The position numbers and the translations under genes were made by a program. 64,000 bases of DNA from Psychromarinibacter halotolerans (GTDB lineage Bacteria > Pseudomonadota > Alphaproteobacteria > Rhodobacterales > Rhodobacteraceae), in NCBI RefSeq assembly GCF_029168315.1, contig NZ_JARGYD010000004.1, forward strand, positions 372,001 through 436,000, in the 5' to 3' direction. Under the pieces are notes generated by a model. The model was given only the letters and a program-made list of their open reading frames with translations, was not told the DNA's origin and did not search any database. Numbering within the stretch: position 1 is the stretch's first letter; every line of letters starts with the position of its first letter. Below, piece by piece: positions 1 through 7,208 of this stretch.

Positions 1-350
1 GCTATCAGGTGGAATACTCGTCGACGCCGTTCCTGCTGTTCATGGCCGGTGAATACTTTGCGATCTTCCTGATCTGCGCGCTGACCTCGCTGCTGTTCTT
101 CGGCGGCTGGCTGTCGCCGATCCCCGGCCTGCCGGACGGCGCGCTGTGGATGGTCGCGAAGATGCTGTTCTTCTTCTTCCTCTTCGCGATGGTGAAGGCG
201 ATCACCCCCCGTTACCGCTATGACCAGCTGATGCGGATCGGCTGGAAGGTGTTCCTGCCGCTGTCGCTGGGCTGGGTGGTGTTCGTGTCCTTCGCCGCGC
301 ACTTCGGCTGGTTTGGCGGCGCCTATGCCCGCTGGGCGATCGGGGGCTGA
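1..350 (+). CDS. nuoH: NADH-quinone oxidoreductase subunit H, C-terminal part (5' end outside window)
   Basis: This is the last ~116 codons of NuoH, the membrane subunit of complex I at the junction with the peripheral arm, which contributes to the quinone channel. The frame is open from base 3 and begins inside the conserved YQVEYSSTPF stretch, followed by hydrophobic helices and a PRYRYDQLMRIGWK loop characteristic of the family. The usual protein is about 340 residues, so roughly two thirds lie upstream. nuoI follows after 61 bases in the same direction. Confidence 0.95.
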   Translation, partial: YQVEYSSTPFLLFMAGEYFAIFLICALTSLLFFGGWLSPIPGLPDGALWMVAKMLFFFFLFAMVKAITPRYRYDQLMRIGWKVFLPLSLGWVVFVSFAAHFGWFGGAYARWAIGG

Positions 351-411
351 GGATGCGGATGCTTGCTAAATTCCGGGCGGTCGCTGCCGCCCAAACGACC
401 GGAGGGTTGCA

Positions 412-906
412 ATGACCCAGATCGACTGGAACCGCGCCACCAAGTACTTCCTGCTGTCGGATTTCATCGCCGGCTTCCGGCTGGGGTTTAAGTACTTCTT
501 CGCGCCGAAAGAGACGATCAACTACCCGCACGAAAAGGGCCCGCTGTCGCCGCGCTTCCGCGGCGAGCACGCGCTGCGCCGGTATCCGAATGGCGAGGAA
601 CGCTGCATCGCCTGCAAGCTGTGCGAGGCGATCTGCCCGGCGCAGGCGATCACGATCGACGCCGAACCGCGCGAGGACGGCAGCCGCCGGACGACGCGCT
701 ATGACATCGACATGACGAAATGCATCTACTGCGGTTTCTGTCAGGAAGCCTGCCCGGTGGACGCCATCGTCGAGGGACCGAACTTCGAGTTCGCCGCCGA
801 AACCCGCGAAGAGCTTTACTACAACAAGGAAAAGCTGCTGGAGAACGGCGAACGCTGGGAAGCCGAGATCGCCCGCAACCTGGAACTGGACGCACCTTAC
901 CGATGA
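412..906 (+). CDS. nuoI: NADH-quinone oxidoreductase subunit I (2x[4Fe-4S] ferredoxin-type)
   Basis: NuoI carries clusters N6a and N6b, which pass electrons along the peripheral arm of complex I toward N2. The 164-residue protein has two classical CxxCxxCxxxCP motifs, with cysteines at about 65, 68, 71, 75 and 104, 107, 110, 114. The length matches the family. The ATG at 412 has a GGAGG-type ribosome site just upstream. It sits between nuoH and a CMD-like gene in the nuo operon. Confidence 0.97.
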   Translation: MTQIDWNRATKYFLLSDFIAGFRLGFKYFFAPKETINYPHEKGPLSPRFRGEHALRRYPNGEERCIACKLCEAICPAQAITIDAEPREDGSRRTTRYDIDMTKCIYCGFCQEACPVDAIVEGPNFEFAAETREELYYNKEKLLENGERWEAEIARNLELDAPYR

Positions 907-994
907 CCCGCCGGGGCCTGACATATCCCGGCGCCAGCCGGCGGATTTGCACAGAGCATTCGGGCGCCGTCGCAGGCGTCACGGAGGGTTTCGC

Positions 995-1405
995 ATGACC
1001 GACGGACCGAAGAACCCGTTCGAGGACCTCATGAAGATGGGGCAGGACTGGTCCAAGGCGATGGGTCCGATCATGGAATCCTTCACCCCCGCCGCGATCG
1101 AGAAGATGTGGCCGGTGATGCCCAAGGACGTGATGGAAGCGTTCTGGGGCAAGACATGGAATCCCGAAGGCCTGAGCGCGAAGAACAAGCTGCTTCTGAC
1201 GCTTCAGGGCCTGACCATCCTCGGCGCGCAGGCCGAGGCTCAGATCCGGCTGACCGTCCGCCATGCCCTTGAGGCCGGCGCGACAGAGCAGGAAATCACC
1301 GAGACCATCTCGCTGGCCGGCATGTTCGGCGGCGTTCCCGCGATGACCAAGGCGATGAACCTCGCCCGCGAGGTCATGAGCGCGGGGCAGGAGGGACAAG
1401 CATGA
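995..1405 (+). CDS. Carboxymuconolactone decarboxylase (CMD/AhpD-fold) family protein inside nuo
   Basis: This is a 136-residue all-helical protein. Its centre (about residues 60-115), with an AEAQIRLTVRHALEAGAT segment and a following EITETI helix, is typical of the CMD/AhpD fold. The protein has no cysteine, so the CxxC peroxidase/disulfide reductase chemistry of AhpD is not possible. Decarboxylase activity cannot be assumed either. The ATG at 995 has a GGAGGG site six bases upstream. The stop overlaps the nuoJ start as ATGA, so translation of nuoJ is probably coupled to this gene. Its role in complex I assembly or protection is unknown. Confidence 0.8.
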   Translation: MTDGPKNPFEDLMKMGQDWSKAMGPIMESFTPAAIEKMWPVMPKDVMEAFWGKTWNPEGLSAKNKLLLTLQGLTILGAQAEAQIRLTVRHALEAGATEQEITETISLAGMFGGVPAMTKAMNLAREVMSAGQEGQA

Positions 1406-2016
1406 CCGTCGCCGACTTCGCATTCTACGTGTTCGCCATCGCGGTGCTGGCCTCGGGCCTGATGACCGTGGTCAGCCGCAACCCGGTGCACTCGGTTCTA
1501 TGGCTGATCCTCGCGTTCCTGTCGGCCGCCGGGCTGTTCGTCCTGCTGGGGGCCGAGTTCGTGGCGATGCTTCTGATCATCGTCTACGTCGGCGCCGTGG
1601 CGGTGCTGTTCCTGTTCGTGGTCATGATGCTGGACGTCGACTTTGCCGAGCTCAAGGCCGAGATGGCGCGCTATATGCCGCTGGCGTTGCTGATCGGCGT
1701 CGTCCTGTTGATGGAACTGGGGCTGGTCTACGGCAGCTGGACCTTCGCCGATGGCGCGATGGGCCTGCGGGCCGCCGTGGCGCCCGACGTGGCCGAACTG
1801 CACAACACCGCGGCCTTGGGCGCGCTGGTTTACGACAAATACATCCTGATGTTCCAGCTTGCGGGCCTGATCCTGCTGGTCGCGATGGTCGGGGCGATCG
1901 TCCTGACACTGCGCCACCGCACATGGGTCAAGCGCCAGAACGTGCTGGCGCAGATGTACCGCGACCCGGCCAAGGCGATGGAAGTGCGCGACGTGAAACC
2001 GGGGCAGGGCCTTTGA
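1402..2016 (+). CDS. nuoJ: NADH-quinone oxidoreductase subunit J
   Basis: NuoJ is a membrane subunit of complex I whose third helix takes part in coupling. The 204-residue sequence has five hydrophobic segments. The family signature FVAMLLIIVYVGAVAVLFLFV, including the conserved VGAVAVLF helix, lies near residues 53-75. The start shares ATGA with the stop of the preceding CMD-like gene. The stop overlaps a TTG start of the next small gene (TTGA at 2013). The stretch between nuoJ and nuoK, normally a few bases, here holds extra small genes. Confidence 0.96.
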   Translation: MTVADFAFYVFAIAVLASGLMTVVSRNPVHSVLWLILAFLSAAGLFVLLGAEFVAMLLIIVYVGAVAVLFLFVVMMLDVDFAELKAEMARYMPLALLIGVVLLMELGLVYGSWTFADGAMGLRAAVAPDVAELHNTAALGALVYDKYILMFQLAGLILLVAMVGAIVLTLRHRTWVKRQNVLAQMYRDPAKAMEVRDVKPGQGL

Positions 2017-2453
2017 GGCTTCTGGCCTCCATATCCCTGATGGCCCTTGCGGCCACCGCCGCGGACGCGCTGGCGCCGCCGCCGCCCTGTTATTGGGACG
2101 GCGCGGCCGGTCGGTTCGTGCCGCTTGGCCAAGAAACGGCGACGATGGACCCGGCTTTCCTGAGCGAGGCTGGCGATGGTTTCGCCGTGCTCGAGGTGTT
2201 CCACTCGGACACTGGCAAGCCGGATCGCTACGTGCTGCAGCACTGCCGCTCTGGCAGCGAACTTTTGGTGGTCCTGCCGCGGGGCGACCAGCAACCGGCG
2301 CGGTCCCGGTTCGAGGATATGGTATTCGGCGCGGGTCGGTACACGATGCGCCAGATCGGCGACGAGATGGCCCTGCAAGGCGCCGGCGTCCGCATGTCGC
2401 GCAACGAGTTCGGTGATTGTGCCTGCGATCTGATGGCGGGGTGGGCGGAATGA
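2013..2453 (+). CDS. Small secreted cysteine-containing protein between nuoJ and nuoK (unknown)
   Basis: I do not recognise this ~146-residue protein. From a TTG at 2013 it begins MRLLASISLMALAATAADALA, a plausible Sec signal peptide, so the mature part is probably periplasmic. An ATG at 2040 would lose most of the signal. The mature protein has a PPPPCYWDG motif near its start, one mid Cys and a C-terminal GDCACD motif. The start overlaps the nuoJ stop and the stop overlaps the next start (ATGA at 2450). This shows it is translated as part of the nuo operon. Function is unknown. Confidence 0.65.
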   Translation: MRLLASISLMALAATAADALAPPPPCYWDGAAGRFVPLGQETATMDPAFLSEAGDGFAVLEVFHSDTGKPDRYVLQHCRSGSELLVVLPRGDQQPARSRFEDMVFGAGRYTMRQIGDEMALQGAGVRMSRNEFGDCACDLMAGWAE

Positions 2454-3010
2454 CCGCTGCGGCCCTCAATGTCACCCTTCCGGTCTTTGCGGCTGCTGCG
2501 GCTCTGGTCGCCGGCGCTGCCGGGGCGTGCGAGATGGTGTACATGGAAGGCCGCGAGAATATGCGGTTCGGCACCTGCGGGATCACCTATTTCGACGACG
2601 GGATCGAGGACGAAGGTGTCTCTGCCGCCGTGGATCTGGGCAAAGGCTACGTCCAGAAAGTGTATTGGGACGGCCACGCTTGCGCGGCGCGTCAGACCAC
2701 CATCGTGGTCGACTGCAACGCGGATCAGGCCGCGATCTTCGGGCCGTCCGGCCTGATCGAATTTCCCGCCCCGATCCCGCCGGGCCAGTGGACAGACCTG
2801 CAGAACGCCGTCGAAGCGGCCTCTGCCGCCGGGGCACCGCTGCCACTGACCGAGATCGTGGAGCGCGCAAGCGGACTGAAAAATGCGGCGATCGTACCGG
2901 TCTCGGGCCGGGCGATCGGCATCTCGAACCACGGGGCGCCGTCCGATCGACGGTTCGACCTTGGGTGCGGGTGCAAGGCGTATTACCCCGGTTCGGCGGG
3001 GGCGAAATGA
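2450..3010 (+). CDS. Second secreted Cys-rich protein between nuoJ and nuoK (unknown)
   Basis: This is a 186-residue protein starting at an ATG that overlaps the previous stop (ATGA). The N-terminus (MTAAALNVTLPVFAAAAALV, then AGAAGAC) looks like a signal peptide, with cleavage near AGA-CE. Several cysteines follow, ending in LGCGCKAYY, a CxC arrangement like the CAC end of the preceding protein. This hints at a related fold or shared disulfide/metal chemistry. No catalytic motif is recognisable. Being locked into the nuo translation relay suggests a role linked to complex I or its periplasmic face, but that is inference. Confidence 0.65.
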   Translation: MTAAALNVTLPVFAAAAALVAGAAGACEMVYMEGRENMRFGTCGITYFDDGIEDEGVSAAVDLGKGYVQKVYWDGHACAARQTTIVVDCNADQAAIFGPSGLIEFPAPIPPGQWTDLQNAVEAASAAGAPLPLTEIVERASGLKNAAIVPVSGRAIGISNHGAPSDRRFDLGCGCKAYYPGSAGAK

Positions 3011-3087
3011 TCCGGCCGGTTCCGGCGGCGTCCGTGCGGCGCGACGGGACGGCGACGGCCGGCAGGACACGAAGGGGGGCGGGGTGA
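3007..3087 (+). CDS. Possible 26-codon coupling frame between two nuo-embedded small genes
   Basis: A 26-codon frame starts at ATG 3007, overlapping the stop of the preceding gene (ATGA). It ends in TGA at 3085-3087, sharing its last base with the ATG of the next small gene (TGATG). The product is Arg/Ala/Gly-rich and nondescript. The overlaps at both ends suggest ribosomes may be relayed through it toward the next gene even if the peptide itself does nothing. This could also be chance in GC-rich DNA. Confidence 0.25.
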   Translation: MIRPVPAASVRRDGTATAGRTRRGAG

Positions 3088-3203
3088 TGAACCAGTTCGC
3101 TCCGCTTCTGCCTCTGCTGGGACTGGTGGCACTGTGCGTCACCGCCATCCGGCGGCGGCGTGAAAAGAAAAAGAGACTTGAGGGACGCAATGGTCGGACT
3201 TGA
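3087..3203 (+). CDS. 38-residue single-pass membrane miniprotein upstream of nuoK
   Basis: An ATG at 3087 (or GTG at 3084) is preceded by a strong AAGGGGGGCGGGG ribosome site. It opens a 38-codon frame: an uncharged segment (FAPLLPLLGLVALCVTAI) followed by a tail of about ten Arg/Lys residues. This is the layout of a single transmembrane helix with a cytoplasmic basic tail. The frame overlaps the first 14 bases of nuoK. The size, the membrane character and the position in the operon make a small accessory or assembly subunit conceivable, but no family is recognised. Confidence 0.5.
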   Translation: MNQFAPLLPLLGLVALCVTAIRRRREKKKRLEGRNGRT

Positions 3204-3495
3204 ACACTACCTGGCGGTCGCCGCGGCACTGTTCGTCATCGGCATCTTCGGCATCTTCCTGAACCGGAAGAACGTGATCATCCTGCTGATGTCGCTGGAA
3301 CTGATCCTGCTGTCGGTCAACATCAACTTCGTCGCCTTCTCGTCCTACCTGGGCGACCTGGTCGGGCAGGTGTTCACCCTGTTCGTGCTGACGGTCGCCG
3401 CGGCCGAGGCGGCGATCGGGCTGGCGATCCTGGTCTGCTTCTTCCGCAACCGGGGCACCATCGACGTCGAAGACGTCAACGTGATGAAAGGCTGA
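3190..3495 (+). CDS. nuoK: NADH-quinone oxidoreductase subunit K
   Basis: NuoK is the small MrpC-like antiporter-related membrane subunit of complex I. The product has 101 residues, the normal length, and three transmembrane helices. The conserved membrane glutamates appear in LLMSLELILLSVN and in VAAAEAAIGLAI. I chose the ATG at 3190 because MVGLEHYLAVAAALFVIG is the family N-terminus and GAGGG lies upstream. The start lies within the end of the miniprotein gene before it. nuoL begins six bases after the stop. Confidence 0.97.
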   Translation: MVGLEHYLAVAAALFVIGIFGIFLNRKNVIILLMSLELILLSVNINFVAFSSYLGDLVGQVFTLFVLTVAAAEAAIGLAILVCFFRNRGTIDVEDVNVMKG

Positions 3496-3501
3496 TCCGC
3501 G

Positions 3502-5622
3502 ATGGAACCCATCATCCTGTTCGCCCCCCTGCTGGGCGCCATCATCTGCGGGTTCGGCTGGCGGCTGATCGGCGAGTACGCCGCGCAGTGGACCGCGACC
3601 TTCCTGCTGTTTCTGGCCTGTATCCTGTCGTGGGCGGTGTTCCTGTCCTTCGACGGAGAGGCGCAGCAGATCCCGATCTTCCGCTTCATCGAAAGCGGCA
3701 CGCTGGCGACCGAATGGGCGATCCGGCTGGACCGCCTGACCGCGATCATGCTGATCGTCGTAACCACCGTGTCGGCGCTCGTGCACCTGTATTCCTTCGG
3801 CTACATGTCGCATGACGAGAACTTCAAGGAAGGCGAAAGCTACCGTCCCCGGTTCTTCGCCTATCTGTCGTTCTTCACCTTCGCGATGCTGTCGCTGGTG
3901 ACAGCCGACAACCTGATCCAGATGTTCTTCGGCTGGGAAGGCGTGGGCGTCGCGTCCTACCTGCTGATCGGTTTCTACTTCCGCAAACCCAGCGCGGGCG
4001 CGGCAGCGATGAAGGCTTTCATCGTCAACCGCGTCGGTGACTTCGGGTTCCTGCTGGGCATCTTCGCGCTGTTCTTCCTGACCGACAGCGTCGACATGGA
4101 CATCATCTTCGGCATGGCGCCGGAACTGGCGCAGACCAACCTGACCTTCCTGTGGACAGAATGGAACGCGGCCAACCTGATCGGCGTGCTGCTGTTCATC
4201 GGCGCGATGGGCAAGTCGGCACAGCTGCTGCTGCACACGTGGCTGCCGGACGCGATGGAAGGCCCGACCCCGGTGTCGGCGCTGATCCACGCCGCGACGA
4301 TGGTGACCGCGGGCGTGTTCCTGGTCTGCCGGATGTCGCCGCTGTACGAATTCGCCCCCGCGGCGACCGCCTTCATCGTCGTGCTGGGCGCGACCACCGC
4401 GTTCTTCGCGGCGACCGTCGGGCTGGTCCAGAACGACATCAAGCGCGTGATCGCCTATTCGACCTGTTCGCAGCTGGGCTACATGTTCGTGGCGGCGGGC
4501 GTCGGCGTCTATTCGGCGGCGATGTTCCACCTATTCACGCACGCCTTCTTCAAGGCGATGCTGTTCCTTGGCGCCGGTTCGGTCATCCACGCGATGCACC
4601 ACGAGCAGGACATGCGAAACTATGGCGGGCTTCGAAAGAAGATCCCCTACACCTATTACGCGATGCTGATCGGCACGCTGGCGATCACCGGCGTCGGTAT
4701 CCCGCTGACCCACATCGGCTTTGCAGGCTTCCTGTCGAAGGACGCGATCATCGAAAGCGCGTTCGGCGCGCATACCGGCGTCGGCACCTATGCCTTCTGG
4801 ATGCTGGTCATCGCGGCGATGTTCACCAGCTTCTATTCGTGGCGGCTGATGTTCCTGACCTTCTTCGGTACGCCGCGCGGCGACAAGCACACGCACGAAC
4901 ACGCGCACGAAAGCCCGAAGGTCATGCTGATCCCGCTCGGCGTTCTGGCGGTGGGTGCGGTGCTCGCCGGCATGGTCTGGTACGGGCCGTTCTTCGGCGA
5001 CCATGACCGTGTGAACCGCTTCTTCGGCATCCCGGCGCACCACGAAGACACCGTGGCAGGCGACGACCATGCAGAGGCCGAAACCGAGACCACCGGCGAA
5101 GAGGCCGTCGCGGCCGAAAGTGCCGAGGATCACGGCGAGGTCGCGGAAGGCGAGGGCGGCCACGAGGTTGCGGGCGGCTGGACGGCTGGCGCGATCTACA
5201 TGGCGCCGGACAATCACGTCATGGACGACGCGCACCACTCGCCCGCTTGGGTGAAGGTGTCGCCCTTTATCGCGATGCTGATCGGTCTGTTCGGGGCGTG
5301 GCTGTTCTACATCCGCGACACTTCGCTGCCCAAGCGGCTGGCCGAGAACCAGCGCCCGCTGTACCTGTTCTTGCTGAACAAGTGGTACTTCGACGAGATC
5401 TACGATTTCGTCTTCGTGCGCCCGGCGAAGGCCCTTGGCGGGCTGCTGTGGCGGCGCGGCGATCAGGGCACCATCGACGGCGCGCTGAACGGGCTGGCGA
5501 TGGGCGTGGTGCCGTTCTTTACCCGCCTCGCGGGCCGGGCGCAGTCCGGGTACATCTTTACATACGCTTTCACGATGGTGCTGGGGATTGTCATCTTCAT
5601 CACCTGGATGGTGCTGAGCTGA
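3502..5622 (+). CDS. nuoL: NADH-quinone oxidoreductase subunit L
   Basis: NuoL is the distal antiporter-like proton-pumping subunit, with a long lateral amphipathic helix at its C-terminus. It is 706 residues, about 90 longer than the E. coli protein. The core has the MFFGWEGVGVASYLLIGF and LLLHTWLPDAMEGPTPVSA signatures, the latter bearing the conserved proton-path residues. The extra length is a His/Glu/Asp-rich stretch at about residues 510-560, plus a short His cluster (HTHEHAHE) near 460. This insertion lies between the last core helices and the C-terminal helix. Confidence 0.97.
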   Translation: MEPIILFAPLLGAIICGFGWRLIGEYAAQWTATFLLFLACILSWAVFLSFDGEAQQIPIFRFIESGTLATEWAIRLDRLTAIMLIVVTTVSALVHLYSFGYMSHDENFKEGESYRPRFFAYLSFFTFAMLSLVTADNLIQMFFGWEGVGVASYLLIGFYFRKPSAGAAAMKAFIVNRVGDFGFLLGIFALFFLTDSVDMDIIFGMAPELAQTNLTFLWTEWNAANLIGVLLFIGAMGKSAQLLLHTWLPDAMEGPTPVSALIHAATMVTAGVFLVCRMSPLYEFAPAATAFIVVLGATTAFFAATVGLVQNDIKRVIAYSTCSQLGYMFVAAGVGVYSAAMFHLFTHAFFKAMLFLGAGSVIHAMHHEQDMRNYGGLRKKIPYTYYAMLIGTLAITGVGIPLTHIGFAGFLSKDAIIESAFGAHTGVGTYAFWMLVIAAMFTSFYSWRLMFLTFFGTPRGDKHTHEHAHESPKVMLIPLGVLAVGAVLAGMVWYGPFFGDHDRVNRFFGIPAHHEDTVAGDDHAEAETETTGEEAVAAESAEDHGEVAEGEGGHEVAGGWTAGAIYMAPDNHVMDDAHHSPAWVKVSPFIAMLIGLFGAWLFYIRDTSLPKRLAENQRPLYLFLLNKWYFDEIYDFVFVRPAKALGGLLWRRGDQGTIDGALNGLAMGVVPFFTRLAGRAQSGYIFTYAFTMVLGIVIFITWMVLS

Positions 5623-5636
5623 GCGGGGCCTGAGGT

Positions 5637-7205
5637 ATGGACAACCTTCTTTCCATGATCACCTTCATCCCGCTCCTTGGGGCGGCGATCCTTGCGCTGT
5701 TCCTGCGCGGGGAAGATGAAGCGGCGCAGAAGAACGCCAAGTGGCTTGCGCTGATCGCGACGTCGATCACCTTCCTGATCTCGATCTTCCTGATCGCCCA
5801 GTTCGATCCGTCGGACACCGGCTTTCAGTTCGTCGAGGAACACGCGTGGCTGGTGGGCCTGACCTACAAGGTCGGCGTCGACGGCATCTCTGTGCTGTTC
5901 GTGATGCTCACGACCTTCCTGATGCCGCTGACGATCCTTGCCTGCTGGGGCGTCACGCACCGGGTGAAGGAATACATGATCGCGTTCCTCGTGCTGGAAA
6001 CGCTGATGCTGGGCGTGTTCGTCGCGCTGGACCTGATCCTGTTCTACCTGTTCTTCGAAGGCGGCCTGATCCCGATGTTCCTGATCATCGGCATCTGGGG
6101 CGGCAAGGACCGGATCTACGCGTCGTTCAAGTTCTTCCTGTATACCTTCTTCGGGTCGGTCCTGATGCTGGTGGCCATGATCGCGATGTATGTCGACGCG
6201 GGCACCACCGACATTCCGACGCTTCTGGCGCATAACTTCGGGTCGGACACGTTCAGCCTGCTGGGCGTTCAGATCGTGGGCGGGCTGCAGACACTGCTTT
6301 GGGTCGCCTTCTTCGCAAGCTTCGCGGTGAAGATGCCGATGTGGCCGGTACACACCTGGCTGCCGGACGCGCACGTTCAGGCGCCGACCGCCGGGTCGGT
6401 CGTGCTGGCGGCGATTTTGCTGAAGATGGGCGGCTACGGTTTCCTGCGGTTCAGCCTGCCGATGTTCCCGGTGGCCTCCGACCTGCTCGCGCCGCTGGTG
6501 CTTTGGATGTCGGCCATCGCCATCGTCTACACGTCGCTGGTGGCGCTGGCGCAGCAGGACATGAAGAAGCTGATCGCTTATTCGTCCGTGGCCCACATGG
6601 GCTATGTCACGGCGGGGATCTTCGCGGCGAACCAGCAGGGCATCGACGGCGCCATCTTCCAGATGATCAGCCACGGCTTCGTGTCGGGCGCGTTGTTCCT
6701 GTGCGTCGGCGTGATCTATGACCGGATGCACACCCGCGACATCGACGCCTATGGCGGTCTGGTGAACCGGATGCCGGCCTATGCGCTGATCTTCATGCTG
6801 TTCACGATGGCGAACGTCGGCCTGCCGGGGACCTCTGGCTTCGTGGGCGAGTTTCTGACCCTGATGGGCATGTTCCAGGCCAACACCTGGGTCGCGGTCA
6901 TCGCCTGTACCGGCGTGATCCTGTCGGCTGGCTATGCCCTGTGGCTGTACCGCCGGGTCGTGATGGGCGACCTGATCAAGGAAAGTCTGCGCTCGATCAC
7001 CGACATGACCCGCCGCGAGAAGGCGATCTTTGCCCCGCTCGTGGTGATGACCCTGCTGCTGGGCGTCTATCCCAGCCTTGTCACCGATATCATCGGCCCC
7101 TCGGTCGAGGCGCTGATTTCCGACAACCAGGCCGCCGTCGCGGCTTGGGACGGCGGCACCACGGCCGTCGCCGATAGCACAGCCAACGTAGAAGCGGGGC
7201 ACTAA
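5637..7205 (+). CDS. nuoM: NADH-quinone oxidoreductase subunit M
   Basis: NuoM is the second antiporter-like proton-pumping subunit of complex I. The 522-residue polytopic protein contains the NuoM signatures LFYLFFEGGLIPMFLIIGIW (conserved Glu on helix 5) and VHTWLPDAHVQAPTAGSV. It also has a KKLIAYSSVAHMGY segment shared with the antiporter family. Length and order (after nuoL, before nuoN) are standard. The start lies 14 bases after the nuoL stop, with GGGGCCTGAGG before the ATG. Confidence 0.97.
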   Translation: MDNLLSMITFIPLLGAAILALFLRGEDEAAQKNAKWLALIATSITFLISIFLIAQFDPSDTGFQFVEEHAWLVGLTYKVGVDGISVLFVMLTTFLMPLTILACWGVTHRVKEYMIAFLVLETLMLGVFVALDLILFYLFFEGGLIPMFLIIGIWGGKDRIYASFKFFLYTFFGSVLMLVAMIAMYVDAGTTDIPTLLAHNFGSDTFSLLGVQIVGGLQTLLWVAFFASFAVKMPMWPVHTWLPDAHVQAPTAGSVVLAAILLKMGGYGFLRFSLPMFPVASDLLAPLVLWMSAIAIVYTSLVALAQQDMKKLIAYSSVAHMGYVTAGIFAANQQGIDGAIFQMISHGFVSGALFLCVGVIYDRMHTRDIDAYGGLVNRMPAYALIFMLFTMANVGLPGTSGFVGEFLTLMGMFQANTWVAVIACTGVILSAGYALWLYRRVVMGDLIKESLRSITDMTRREKAIFAPLVVMTLLLGVYPSLVTDIIGPSVEALISDNQAAVAAWDGGTTAVADSTANVEAGH

Positions 7206-7208
7206 GCC

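Noticed and set aside
3139..4530. A long minus-strand frame opposite nuoL
   Set aside because: Opposite an unmistakable nuoL; composition is His/Asp/Arg-rich with no domain. Same applies to the many long frames opposite other real genes here.
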